Source: Paragonimus westermani (taxonomy: Eukaryota; Platyhelminthes; Trematoda; Plagiorchiida; Troglotrematidae). Taken from it: a DNA stretch of 64,000 bases. The notes under the pieces were generated by a model. The model saw only the letters and a list, made by a program, of their open reading frames with translations. It ran no database searches and was not told the origin of the DNA. Numbering within the stretch: position 1 is the stretch's first letter; each line of letters begins with the position of its first letter. The position numbers were made by a program, and so were the translations under genes. The DNA is taken from positions 50,951 to 114,950 of the forward strand of contig QNGE01001031.1 in assembly GCA_008508345.1 (NCBI GenBank), read 5' to 3'. Shown piece by piece: positions 1-10,449 of the stretch.

Positions 1-465
1 GTGGATCAGGACATTGGGGTATGGCCAGAGTGCATTGATTCCACTAAAGAATTGGTAACCGAAAGAGAAAGAGCCCAACGAAATCTGAAAGCATCGCAAG
101 CACGCACAAAGGAGAAATCCGCAAGGCAACGGTTCGGTAAGACTAGAATTTTCAACGTAGGATAACGGGTGAAATATCGAGATACTCGGAACATGGGTGC
201 CAGCGGGCCAGGATCAAGAAAACTTTTGCCTAAACGGAAAGGTCTGTATTTGGTAATATCCAGACGAGGCCCAGTATACACGATCAAGAAGGACGGCGAG
301 ACGAAACGAGTGCACGCTAGTGAGTTAGCAACGTGGCACGAGATGCCGGCGCGACGAACCAGAAGATCAATAATCCGGGAGGAAACACCGCGTCGATCGG
401 AGAGGATTCGTCAACAAATGCAAAGGAACCAAGGAACCTCAGGAGAGGGTACATATGTTGTATAA
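1..465 (+). pseudogene. Gypsy-type integrase C-terminal fragment
   Basis: Reading frame 1 from base 1 gives the tail of an LTR-retrotransposon integrase. It starts with a charged helix (ERERAQRNLK...) and continues with a basic stretch, the small-barrel motif KGLYLVISRRGPVYTIKK, then VHASEL and an Arg-rich end. Family knowledge: Gypsy integrases end in this order (helix, basic linker, 'GPY/F'-like module, HV.xLK). The frame is broken by a TAA at 163-165, directly after FNVG, where living copies usually have an Asp or similar residue. The catalytic core would lie outside the window. The plus orientation is opposite to the BEL element that follows. It is a dead fragment; another LTR family is possible. 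Confidence 0.6.
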
Positions 466-737
466 CAGGCAGTTTCACTGTGAGTAGTAAACTACTCACA
501 AGTAGTGTATTACCCACAGACGACATTCAGGAACAAAAGGACAATCCCCGAACACGACGGAAAAGAAGAGTCTATCGGAACAGTGTGTACATGCCGTGTG
601 ACAACGTAGTGTCACCCAATGCATGTGAATGCATTTCTGTCGTGCAAATGAGTTTACGCGTTTGTGGTTCAGTTTTTGACATGCCTTGTACGGAAGTTTG
701 CGCAATAAACCAACTTACTTGCCAAGCGTCTTCTGCG
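466..737 (+). other. Unassigned stretch with overlapping open frame
   Basis: A plus-strand open frame at 333-833 overlaps the integrase tail in another frame and runs through this stretch. It is rich in Cys, Ser and Thr and has no domain I recognise. It may be the 3' untranslated part of the Gypsy copy. I do not call it a gene. Confidence 0.15.
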
Positions 738-1110
738 GACACAACACATATAAACGAAGATCCGGCAAATGGAAGTAAGGAAGAAAAATGTACGCGGAGA
801 GAAGTTTCACAAGTAAACAGTATCAAGATTTAATAATGGATCAAGATCCGCATTCATTCGATAAGTGATTTGTCACGCGCGTAATTTGAGCGGTGGTGTC
901 AAATCGTAATGAAGGCTCGTAATCGGTATAAAGAATTTCAATGTACGGAGACAAATCAATAAGAAGGGAATACATATAGCAGGGAACGTTGCCACCAACA
1001 TCTTATTAACACACAAAAATCATCAAACACCCACGCAAGGAGCTACTTCAACGCCGGCTCCCGAAACCAGCATAGTTTCCCAACACTCATGTCGCTGCGG
1101 GTTGAGTGTG
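738..1110 (-). repeat. LTR-like direct repeat, 3' side of BEL element
   Basis: This segment is similar to 5633-6350 in the same orientation. Shared blocks include 'aacgaagatccg', 'aagtaaggaagaaaaa', 'gtaatgaaggctc', 'aatcggtataaagaat' and 'catcaaacac'. It directly follows the integrase C-terminal remnant, where a 3' LTR belongs. It lacks the 378-bp insertion present in the other copy. Confidence 0.55.
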
Positions 1111-1531
1111 TATCGTGAACTTTTCCATTGCACCTGAGGCTTTCTCGCCGACGACCCCACTACCCTCTGCTCTTTCGATGAGACATATGGATCTTATGTC
1201 TATTCTGACTGTATCGCTCTCTCTTCTCAAGTGCACCTCGCGGGCTTGATTGTCGCCACCCTTCACTACTTCGCTTACCATGATCTCCAACGAGCCGAGG
1301 GCCTCCAATGAGTAGAACAAGGCTATCAACCTTTACATCTCGTCCAACCTTCTTTAAATCGAGTTCCTCAGCTTGAATTGGCTTGAGCGGCTTGTCCGGT
1401 GGCTACGAATTTTCAAGTTCCCAAAGAAACGCTGAACCATTTAGCCACGTGTAAATTCCTTGAGATCTAGCATCACGGGTTCCTCGCGAAGCTATGTCTG
1501 CCGGGTTTAACTCGAGAGGAGTGTGTCGCCA
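1087..1531 (-). pseudogene. BEL RNase H tail joined to integrase C-terminus (internal deletion)
   Basis: The minus strand just below 1531 encodes PLELNPADIASRG, followed by WLNGSAFLWELENS and a stop. PADIASRG is the conserved block between RNase H and integrase in BEL/Pao pol. The frame then passes at about 1320-1340 into GGDNQAREVHLR...IRSICLIERAEG, which resembles the very C-terminus of BEL integrase (V.xVR.......RP..KLCLLE). The HHCC and D,D-35-E core that should lie between is absent. The junction therefore marks a deletion of roughly the whole integrase core. Confidence 0.65.
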
Positions 1532-2176
1532 TCAACAGTCCTGGGTGTAAACATGAATTAGTTGGACACGGTTGGCTACAAATGGGACAAAGTGGCAGAA
1601 GGTGTTTCTCGAGTACTCCACCACGGTGACGGAATCTGTCCTAAGTGTGATGTTATCAAAGGTTAGCTTGAGTTCACTTGCTATAAATGTCATACGTTTA
1701 GCCGCCAATACTGCGGCTGTGAGTTCCAACCTTGGGATGGAAAAGTGCTTCAAACGTGCAACACGGGATTTCCCCATCAAGGAGCAACGAAAAATGCTGC
1801 CGTCTCCCAAGACTTCTCGGAGGTAGCCGACAGCTCCATAACCCGTCTCGAAAGCGTCGGAAAACATATGCAGCTCCGAACGTGTCCGCGTCTTCCTATG
1901 GGGTCTGATACAACGCTGTACTGTAAATGAGTCTGTTGACGATATACCACGTGACCACCTTTCCCACTCACCTTGACACCTTTCGTCTAATGGTGTATCC
2001 CACCCAATATTCGCGTCACACAAGCCTTGGGGCCATTTCCGACCGCGGAGAACGAGAGGAACAATTGAACCCGGAGGGTCGTATACCGACGCCATGCAGG
2101 CTAACAAGCCTCTCCGAGTGAATGGCTTTTTCTGCAAAGATACAAGTAACTTGAAACAGTCTTCCGATACGCTCAA
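1532..2176 (-). pseudogene. BEL/Pao RNase H region of pol
   Basis: The frame opens with RRGLLACMASVYDPPGS, the conserved block joining reverse transcriptase to RNase H in Pao elements (the region Pfam names peptidase A17). It continues with ELHMFSDAFETGYGAVGYL, the first catalytic Asp motif of RNase H, and with SIPRLELTAAVLAAK, carrying the catalytic Glu. LRTDSVTVVEY supplies a further Asp. The domain looks nearly complete, but it is out of frame with the reverse transcriptase at 2228-2770. Confidence 0.8.
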
Positions 2177-2227
2177 CTGGACTTCAAAGGCTTCATGGTG
2201 ACTCTAATCACCTAGGTCCAGTGCTGC

Positions 2228-2770
2228 CTACACAGACGCTCTTTCGTTCGGTGTTATATCCGAGAGCGCCTCTGCTATATTAGACTTCCACTTTACTAGT
2301 TTAAATCCACCCAAGAAAAGCGTTTCGCGCAAATCAGACGCTACACATCTGGCATCTTCAAGCGTATCAACTGATACCAAGCAGTCGTCGACGTAAAAAT
2401 TCTCAGGCGCAACTTGGCTAGCCAACTTGCTAAATCGATGCCCATTATCAATTGCAGCCTTACTGAGTGCATATGACGCGCAGAAACGCGAAGAAGTAGC
2501 CCCGGAAGGATGGACCATAATCTCATACGTGTCCAGTGAGGCAGATATTGGTTCATTACTCCACCGAAGCAAACTCAATGCCTTCGTGTCCCTTTCAGTT
2601 ACCTTCACCTGCAAAAACATTTCCTTTATGTTTGATGACAAGGCTATCAAACACTTTCGGAACCGTAACAACACGCCCACTAGGTTTTTCGTTAGGACTG
2701 GTCCATGCAGCAGCACTTTGTTCGAAGAGGTGTCCTTGTGTTTTGCTGCGCAGTCGAATACTATACGCAC
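2228..2770 (-). pseudogene. BEL/Pao reverse transcriptase domain
   Basis: The 180-codon minus-strand frame starts at RIVFDCAAKHKDTSSN, the Pao equivalent of the first palm motif. It continues through NIKEMFLQVKV (first catalytic site, with N in place of the usual D: D to N), the block SGATSSRFCASYAL, and ENFYVDDCLV. The YVDD catalytic box is at 2384-2395. It ends at LGGFKLVKWKSN. The second catalytic pair is intact but the first aspartate seems lost. It is preceded and followed by frame breaks. Confidence 0.85.
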
Positions 2771-2779
2771 CTTCCCGAG

Positions 2780-3613
2780 TTAATTCGAATTCAACACCGG
2801 GTGATGAAGCAAATACCACCTGCGAAGGGTGTTATCCTCGCTGGTGTCAACTCTGGATATGTAACATATGGCCACGTGTGCCTTGATAATCTCGCTATAT
2901 TTACGTGCCGATTCAACATCGTGGAAAAGTCTCTTCCCCAATAAATTCAGACGTTTCTGAGCCAACCACCGGTTATCAGGGAGGTTTACACTGTCAAATC
3001 GCCAGGGCAAGCCAATCCCATACCGACCGTCTTTCAACGTAGCTGTGGACTCTACAATACGTTCAGTTTGCTGATCATCACACGAACGAACCAACACTTC
3101 GGGAATTCCGAGCTCGACAAACTTTAGGTCGAACATACGCTGAACCAATCGTGTTAGCTCAGCACCTCTTAGGCAATGAACTTCAACCTTGCTGTTTGCT
3201 GGGGGTGATATGGGACCACGCAAAGTCCAGCACAAAATGATTTTTACAGCGTATGACTGACGCCTGATTCCTGCCCGCTGATCTATTACTAAATGTGCTT
3301 CAGGCAGGTAGCAACCTGTTAATATCCCGACTTTACCTTCCCTCAACGAGGTGATGGGCAGACCGGCCAAGTGGAGCCACCGCTGAATTTCGAACTCGGA
3401 TATGGTTTCTGCCCGTTCAACCGGAAGACCCCCGGCAGTGAAGGCCTTGTCGATCGTGATACTACTTAGTTCACATGCTGGTAGCCCTAGTCGCTCAGCT
3501 AAAGACTCATCTATGAGTGTGGTATCGCACCCGTTATCTAGAAGGGCATATATTTCGACCGTCCCGACCGCTCCAATTAATCTGACAGGTACGAAACCTA
3601 GGAGTGGCTCCAC
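2780..3613 (-). pseudogene. BEL/Pao aspartic protease region
   Basis: The frame contains EIYALLDNGCDTTLIDESLA, a retropepsin-like active site (D-N-G where D-S-G or D-T-G is usual), followed by GLPACELSS. Further on comes the BEL block LIDQRAG / WTLRGPIS and the linker to reverse transcriptase (VESARKYSE). This matches the protease plus connection segment of Pao pol (Pfam DUF1758 type). It overlaps the zinc-knuckle frame at its start, which indicates a frameshift. Confidence 0.75.
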
Positions 3614-3911
3614 AGCTTGACTCCTTCACTCCGACCTCAGTTCCAGAAGGCGCCGGGACCGCGTTCATCAGAGTGTGATGTCGCCCTCTACATAGAGGCC
3701 GTGAACACTGAACATGGTTCCTGCAATGCTTGGCTGTTTGGTTTGGCAGTAGACAGACGAAGCATCGTTTACACTTTCTTAGAACTTCGCGTGTCCATTT
3801 TAATGACATGCTTTCAAATCGTCGGCATATCGGCAAATCATGCTCGTCACCACAGTGTGCGCACTGGTGTGGCTTATTTACCACTCCGACGACGTTTGAC
3901 ACACGCGGCAT
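3534..3911 (-). pseudogene. BEL/Pao gag zinc-knuckle region
   Basis: A Cys/His-rich frame carries CAHCGDEHDLPICRRF, then CKRCFVCLLPNQTAKHC and CSRPLCRGRHHTLMN. BEL/Pao gag proteins end in such consecutive CCHC-like knuckles that bind the element RNA. All main Cys and His positions appear present. It is separated from the upstream gag frame by a frame break near 3911-3915. Confidence 0.8.
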
Positions 3912-3914
3912 CCG

Positions 3915-4433
3915 TTAAGAGTCTTCGCGGGAGCGCACGGTCTCAGTTTCTCTGATAAGGCCCTGGAGTGAACGGCCGATGAGCTGACCATATAGGTTAC
4001 TAGAAATCGAGATTAGCTTTTCTATAAATTCAAGGAAGTCGTTGAAAGAGGGCTGCCGACTAGTGATTATAACAGAGTAAGCCACTTTCGCCCATTTCTC
4101 TTGCAGTGGGCGAAGAAGTCTATCCACGATAAGTAGAAGGTCCGTTAAACAACTTAATTTGGACGAGTGGTTCAATTTGGACAGCGTCAACTGACAACCC
4201 TCCATCTGAGTGGCTAAACGTTGAAGATCCTTAGTGTCTCCCACGACGTGCCTCGGACCGTTAAACACGCCCTTGGTGATAGCCTGAATGATCTCACGCG
4301 ACCTTCCAAATCGCTGCCTCAATATTCCGGTCGCCTCGGTAAAATTTACTTTGCTGGGCAGCAATAGGCAATGTTCGATAGCTGCCTTAGATCGACCCTT
4401 GAATAAGGTAAGACAATTTCTGTCCTTCATCAC
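3915..4433 (-). pseudogene. BEL/Pao gag central region (DUF1759 type)
   Basis: The frame includes GRSKAAIEHCLLL, ATGILRQRFGRSREIIQA, and LTDLLLIVDRLLRPLQEKWAK, the usual helical gag blocks of BEL/Pao elements ('A...I..C', 'A...L...FG', 'LP..L..KW'). Between this frame and the gag N-terminal part at 4486 lies a short disrupted stretch with several stops. Confidence 0.75.
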
Positions 4434-4485
4434 TTAATCAGTTAGCTACGTTTAGTTCAGAATTTCGCATGGAGCTAGGAAATTT

Positions 4486-5222
4486 CTAGGGCGACTCTTC
4501 AAAAGCTTCTAGCTCGATTTTTGGCAGGCCCACACTGATAGCTAATTTGCGCAAATACTGCTCCACGGAGCTCCCTTGGAATCCGCAAGCAGGTCTATAT
4601 GACGAGCCAAATGGGCGGACGTTTGCACCCACCCTCTCCGTCGGCTTCTCAGTCCTACAAGAATCAGACCTTTTATTCAACCTCTTGCGATATTTCAGTT
4701 GTGCCTTCATAAACCTCAGCTCTTCTTCCTTAAGACGCAATTCTTCTTCAATAAGGCTGTCATCCATCACCAAATTTCCCTCAAGTGAACAACGAGTTAT
4801 AGCTGGGACAAGGTCAGGAAGTTTAGATACACACTCCGTCTTCTCCGGTGAGGCTGCCACCGTCCATACAGCTATTCCTGAGAATGGTCCCTGGTTAGCT
4901 CTAGGGGCCACAAGCATGCCACAACCATATGATACAGCAGACGGCTCAACAATCCTAGACACAACCCTGCGAAAATGACGAGAATCCTTAGAAGGAAAAG
5001 GCAAATACAAGGAATGAACTGAAGTAGAAACATCGGAAACATGTAAATAAGTTTTGATATTTTCATCAATATGGGTCACCTGAGGATCACCGTTCAAGTG
5101 GTGGATATAAGGAACAAGATAATTCTCCACACACAGAGGCGCAGCAGCCAAGCTTTGGCCGATTGATAGCTAGGAGAATGCCTTTGCACATCATGCGTGT
5201 CAACTTTGATTAGCTCAGCCAT
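4486..5222 (-). pseudogene. BEL/Pao gag N-terminal region
   Basis: The likely original start is the ATG at 5220-5222 (reading down), giving MAELIKVDTHDVQRH. A frameshift near 5140-5150 is needed to pass into the frame that carries CVENYLVPYIHHLNGD. That frame continues to a Glu/Lys coiled-coil (EEELRLKEEELRFMKAQLKY) and LPKIELEAFEES, the canonical start of the gag core. A stop follows directly. The role in living copies is capsid assembly. Confidence 0.65.
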
Positions 5223-5632
5223 TGTGGGAGGAATGACAACTTTCACCAAGTAGGCGAATAGATTTTGTTTCCATCAAGGCGGATGTATCGAGCACTGGTA
5301 ATCCCGAAGGACCAGTGGTTGTTCGAGCACCGCTTGGTCTTCTCGCAACGTCTATCGATATGCTGAATTCACGATAGTCGCGAACGTCTAGAAATTCGGA
5401 GCCCGCCGAGCAACCAATTCTGATCCAAGAAGGAAGACGGTCGTATTGGCGAGTTTCTTATCGATAAGGTACTAATGTTAAAAAACAATATGATAAACCA
5501 AATAGTGGAAGACAACAACAAACCTCGATATTGAATCCACCAGGTACACAAGTCCCGGGATTAACGGTTCACTTAAACATGACCAAATGCAACAGTCACG
5601 TAATGGCGAAGCGGTCAGGCGAAACTGAAACC
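5223..5632 (-). other. BEL leader between 5' LTR-like repeat and gag
   Basis: This region has no open frame of interest. By position it should hold the primer-binding site and packaging leader of the BEL copy. I could not match a tRNA 3' end with confidence. Confidence 0.35.
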
Positions 5633-6350
5633 AGGGTACACATGAACGAAGATCCGTCAAAGGAAAGTAAGGAAGAAAAACTACGCGGAAACAAGTTTTA
5701 CAAGTGAACAGCATCAAGATTCAATAGTACATCAAGATGTGCATTCACAGGAGAAGTGATTTTTCACGCACGTAACTTGAGCGGTAGTGTAGTGAACTGG
5801 AGATACCCCCGGTCTGCCTGCTGCACTATATGTAAAATTCTTCCTAAAATCTTAGTTCACATTGTACATAGGACCTTAAGGATCTTTGCCTGCCGTCTGC
5901 CTGATGCATGAGGTCGCTTTTGTTTGTTGGCATGCTTGTCGGTGTATGCGCGCCAAGCGCGACACACGCGCTTTTTCCGTCTTGCTCGCTAGGATCCTCA
6001 TCCTCCCTAGCTGTTTCGCGTATCGGTGTCGTCCAGCGCTGATCGAGACAATTTGTAATTATCGCATAGTATATTTTCGGTCTCGCAATTAATTGTATAT
6101 TCATTTCGCGTCTGCTATTTCTGCGTAGACCTGATGAAACATTGAGTTAGTGCACATAGGCACTAAACTAGTGTCAAACCGTAATGAAGGCTCATAATCG
6201 GTATAAAGAATCCGATTGTAAAGAGACGAATCAATAAGATGGGAAGAAATATAGCAGAGAACGTGGTCGCTAACATTCTATTAACGCACAACAAACATCA
6301 AACACAAACAAGCAGCTACTTAAACACTCACTTCGCTGTTGAGTCTTCGG
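5633..6350 (-). repeat. LTR-like direct repeat, 5' side of BEL element
   Basis: This is the second copy of the repeat at 738-1110, in the same orientation, interrupted by an inserted block at 5791-6168. The two copies have diverged noticeably, which implies an old insertion. Confidence 0.5.
5791..6174. mobile_element. Short insertion (378 bp) with TAGTGT target duplication
   Basis: Compared with the sister repeat, which reads 'gcggtggtgtcaaat', this copy is split. TAGTGT occurs at 5785-5790 and again at 6169-6174, with 378 bp between. The flanking sequence resumes exactly ('caaaccgtaatgaagg'). The ends, TAGTGTAGTG and the reverse complement TAGTTTAGTG, form imperfect terminal inverted repeats. 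A 7-bp stem (ttagtgc/gcactaa) lies near the right end. There is no coding capacity. It behaves like a MITE or a short non-autonomous element; a solo LTR is an alternative. Confidence 0.5.
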
Positions 6351-7714
6351 GGGAATGGGTTAAAGGATTTGGACGTCGACATTTGCTCGCCGCTCCGCGG
6401 CATGCACAGTCCAATAGACCTAAAGAAAACTTTGTAAGCACGCCAGAGTATGCCGGTATCCCGCGGGTTTCGGCGTGCAATGAGTGAAATGTTGAAAATG
6501 TATCCCATAAAACCATAATTCCAAAAACGAAAGTCTGTCAACCCCACTTTGAAATCTGTATCAATCTTCTCCGAAAATTTGCCGATATCTGTTTGAACGA
6601 ACTCATAAATTCGGACATTATTAGTTGGTAGTTCGTCGCCGTCGTTGAGGTAGGTGTCGAGAGAGTCGGGACGTTTTGCTCCCACTGAACACTACGGAGG
6701 TAGTTAACCGGTATTGTATACTCTCTCACTAAATGCTTTCAAACGGGAATTTTATTTTCGTTCTACTTCAATCTTATACGGAGATACGGAATTCCAAACA
6801 CATCCATAAAACGCATCACGATGGTTCATGTTCGAATTCAGTGCAAGTTCATGAGGTGATATTCAGGTTACCCGGTGTGAACTGGCAAATATCTGTAGTA
6901 TGATTGCAATGCCTGGAAGGAGTGCTGTACGAGGGATATGTTTCACCTTTGCCCTATCAATTATTTACGGAGACAAGCCGTTTCCTACTCATTGTTGCAA
7001 CCTCTCTGTCATGTAATTTTACTTTCTTTCTTTGTCTACTACGACTTTCGGTGGACCATTTGAACGAAATTAGGGTTGGTGGTGGAGCGGGTGTGACTGT
7101 TGGGGAGGATAGAAACGGTTTCGGATTATATGTACGTGCCTGATAGATTGTGATGTAGGAAGACAGAATGTAGTTTTTCTTATTTTCTCGGATTTCTCAA
7201 CAAAACTAGTTAGGAGGGATTCGGGAGGCCTCGAGAGTGTTGGAAATGAAGAGCGAAATTGATTTCAATGGAATCACCGAATTTAGAAGGGCGAAGAAAG
7301 TGTTGCTCGCGGAATTTTTTCCGTGCCAGCCGTTTACGGTGCAAGGCCCACGCGGGCTTCGCACCATTTTGCCACTTGGGGAAATCTGCTACTGCTTCTT
7401 TAACACCGAACTCATCTGTGGAGATTGACAGAGGAGTCGATAATGCAATACAGAAACTTACCACATTCGGTAACTTGAGAGGGTCTCGCAGTCTTTTTCA
7501 AATCTCGTTCCATAGAGAACGCAGCTGCGTTCAAGTCTTAATTTGGCAAAAACAGCTCACGTTACGTTTATAAAATGCAACGATTCGCGTCCTGCTGACG
7601 GAATGGTTTTCCATCTCACACAGCTACAATTCAGGATTTGGAATATCCCTCCTACTGACGTCGCAAAGCTTCATGAGGTTGGTTAACTACTTTATTTTCT
7701 AACTCGGGATTGCG
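6351..7714. other. No assignable gene
   Basis: A minus-strand open frame of 121 codons (6320-6685) overlaps the repeat end. It has no domain I recognise. The rest, up to the Gypsy gag, shows only short open frames on both strands. Confidence 0.3.
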
Positions 7715-8161
7715 TTAAACGTCCAAAATTTTGTCAGCTGCATCTGCAAGCTCTTCTGTAGGCGCAACATTGCTGAACGGGGCCAGTATCTCACGAGTCA
7801 ATGCAGACCAGCCCCTACTGCCCATACNTGGTTTGCGGTCACCTAGCTTAATTCCAGGAAATAGTTTGTCCAGCTTCCGCTGTTCAAAAACACTCTCTCT
7901 GCTAATCACAGCGTCTTGCAGCTTATCGTACAACTGGTCTTCTGGCATGTTGTCAATGAGATCCGAGACCTCTTGGGCGACATCAATGGGGATGGACTGA
8001 ACTATGTAGGAGTACACGATGGTTTGTAACTTGATATGCCTCCTTCGGAAGAAAGCACCAACTTGTCCGAACCACAAACGAGGGTTACAGACTCCAAATT
8101 CTGGCAGTATGATGTGCACGGATGCGGTCAGCTGCTCGGTTCAGTCGTCGTAGTCGGACAT
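7715..8161 (-). pseudogene. Gypsy gag fragment
   Basis: The minus-strand frame reads LPEFGVCNPRLWFGQVGAFF, then EVSDLIDNMPEDQLYDKLQD and SVFEQRKLDKLFPGIKLGD. These are the standard blocks of the gag of the trematode Gypsy lineage (LP.F...DP..WF.Q.E..F; V.DLI..PP...Y..LK; E..KL..L). The probable start (MSDYDD) at about 8161 is followed at once by a TGA, so it is dead. One undetermined base (n) lies at 7828. No protease or polymerase follows below 7715. Confidence 0.8.
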
Positions 8162-10290
8162 AGCAGCAGCGGAAATCTTCAACACGCGAAGTTAATGGGG
8201 CAGTGAAGACGTTGCGGTGATTGAACTGAACACCGGAAGAAAACACTGGACACAATGTGAAGAAACAACGTGCTCGCCGGATAATGACGACTGAAAAATG
8301 TGAGAACTTGATTATTTCGGGCTCATCAATCTGCAGTGGTCAAAAAGAGTCACCGACTACCTTGAGTAAATACAGGCGAATTTCACTGAGTACAGGGACA
8401 AAAAATGAACGAATGCAACAGTACAGTTACAAGAGTTTTTCAAGTTATAGTAATAAATAGCTTGACTCACAGAAGGGGTTCAAGAGGACCACCACAAAAT
8501 TCCAAATTACCAGTATCCGGGAAACGAGGATATTCCGAGATCACCGTGGGCGGCTGAAACGCGGTCGGTGCTGTGACGATGTTCGGAGTACAGCGGAGCT
8601 AAAACTGAATGTGATCCGTGTCGTATCGTCAAACAACTACGCCACAGGTTGAAGAACAGAAAGACGTGAGTGCACAATTTTTTTTATTTTCGCAAGGTCA
8701 TTTTCGATCGATTCGAACAACATGCAGAGATGACGCAAAACGTTCTTGTACAATATTGAAGCATTGTTACTGAACAAAACCAAATGGCATGCTCTACAAC
8801 TGCGACCCTCGCTGAAACGGAACATAAACGAAAGGAGTAACTCATTTTCAAATGTGAGTCGTTCATCTACACGAACTGTCACAATGCCCGGAAATGAAGT
8901 AAACCAGTTGGGCAAGTTACCGAGTGAGGTTTTCTAAGAGCGTTCAAGGTTTGTGATGTGCACTGAACTGAACCGTAGTACCAACTTCCGATTGACACCT
9001 GAACACCGCACTATGAGAACCAATCAAAACACGAACAAAGCGGTTTCCGGATAAACCACTCATGTAGCCGCCAGGTGGTTTGTATCCATGACCGTGTATA
9101 TGCGCAGTTTCATTTCATGCGTAGGATTCACACGTCCTGTCAGTCACAGTGCAGTTCATATCACTACCGAATCTTAAGGACTAAATGAGACGTAGTATTG
9201 GAATTCGTGCGTGGACGTACGGGATGTTGGGCAGTATTTCACAGTTACCTCTCGTTGAACGTGGGACTGGGCTTAAATTTACGGGTTTCATGAGTTTATG
9301 ATTCTCACACTGGAGTATATCATGATAGTAGGAGCACTAAGAGTGGCATTTTACTGCATACCAACGGTAATATAGTATATCTACCAGCCGTTTCCCCTTT
9401 TTTTGTCCTCAGTTGCATTGGTTGATTCAGGGAGAGCGTGAACTGACTTTTGTGGCACAGTAACCTTATTCGATGCGAGATTCGTCTGTATTCACGAAAT
9501 AAATGTTTAAATCCCACGCCGATGCATACCTGAGTAACCGCCCCGCAAGGAAACAGTGTAACAGCTTGAGACATCAGAATTCCGGTGGCGGGATCGTGTC
9601 CTTCGGATCAAGTTTACCCTAACGGCTATAGTGTACAGTCGGCGATGAGTGATTCGCGTACTCCAAGTGTACACTCTCAGCTGGTATGCACAGTACGTGA
9701 CTCAGTATACTAAGACCACTTGGGTAAAACCGAGTGATGATTAAGCGAAGCAGCCTTCTCCCTTTTCTTCTGTTCACACTTTTGTTATGGGTCTCAATTA
9801 CTTGTTACCAGCCGTAGACAATCCGTGTAGGACTTCTTTGCTTAGCTTTTTGTCCCCCTCTAGTTACGTTACTGTTGTCATAACCGGGAAATAAGTCCTG
9901 TTATTCAGGAGCTTGAAAAAGATCATGACGGCACTGGTATTGGGTTTGAGCCGGTCTACCAAGCTTTGCATAACATAGTTGCCGAGAGTAATTCCAATAT
10001 CGTTTTCCTAGGCCATTCAGGCTTTTGGTGCCCTTCTGCCTACTAACTTTCAAGAGATCGTTCACACAGTAATGATGAGAACTTGTTCGAGGATATTCTA
10101 GCTCTCCATTAACTGATAAACTGTGTTTCATGTACAGTCGAAGATGTCGGAGTAGAACTGAAAAGAAGTATTCCTTCACCATTGACCGCAGCACGGTGGG
10201 ATTCTCGCAGCTGACTAGTGCAGTAAAATTGACACCGACCGGCTACTAGCCCCAAGTCCCGTGATTCGAACTGAACTGAACAACAACGTG
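8162..10290. other. No assignable gene
   Basis: About 2.1 kb contains only short open frames on both strands. The part next to the gag could be its leader and LTR, but I saw no matching second copy. I see no RNA gene or clear repeat. Confidence 0.3.
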
Positions 10291-10294
10291 ATCA

Positions 10295-10449
10295 TGGATA
10301 TAAAAATCCTGACTGTTCTATCGAGTAAAGTGGGTAGATGTTACTTGATTGGCTGGGGTCCTCGTGATCACCCAAATCGAGGACTAGAAACACTATTCGA
10401 GAGGACAGTGTCGCTGAATGTGGTGTACCATTCTAATAAAGTTTTATAA
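10295..10449 (+). pseudogene. RTE retrotransposon C-terminal scrap
   Basis: The plus frame gives KVGRCYLIGWGPRDHPNRG followed by LETLFERT. The trematode RTE polyprotein ends in a block of the form 'VGRCRLPGWGPRD....WLETL.DMA'. The fragment is an isolated 3' end, closing with a stop near an AATAAA-like run at about 10435. Confidence 0.6.

Larger units (their letters stand above)
738..6350 (-). mobile_element. BEL/Pao LTR retrotransposon, decayed
   Basis: On the minus strand the order is gag, zinc knuckles, aspartic protease, reverse transcriptase, RNase H, and a remnant of integrase. This is the BEL/Pao order. It is bounded by direct repeats at 738-1110 and about 5633-6350, which are LTR-like in position. 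The coding part is broken into at least six frames with stops and frameshifts. Most of the integrase, including its catalytic core, is missing, so the copy cannot move by itself. The exact LTR ends and target-site duplication could not be fixed by eye, so the outer limits are approximate. Confidence 0.75.

Noticed and set aside
5369..5717. Minus-strand frames in the BEL leader as an extra gene
   Set aside because: Short, overlapping and without any motif. The region lies between the LTR-like repeat and gag.
7731..8000. 89-codon plus-strand frame
   Set aside because: It is antisense to the Gypsy gag fragment, and one base in it is undetermined.
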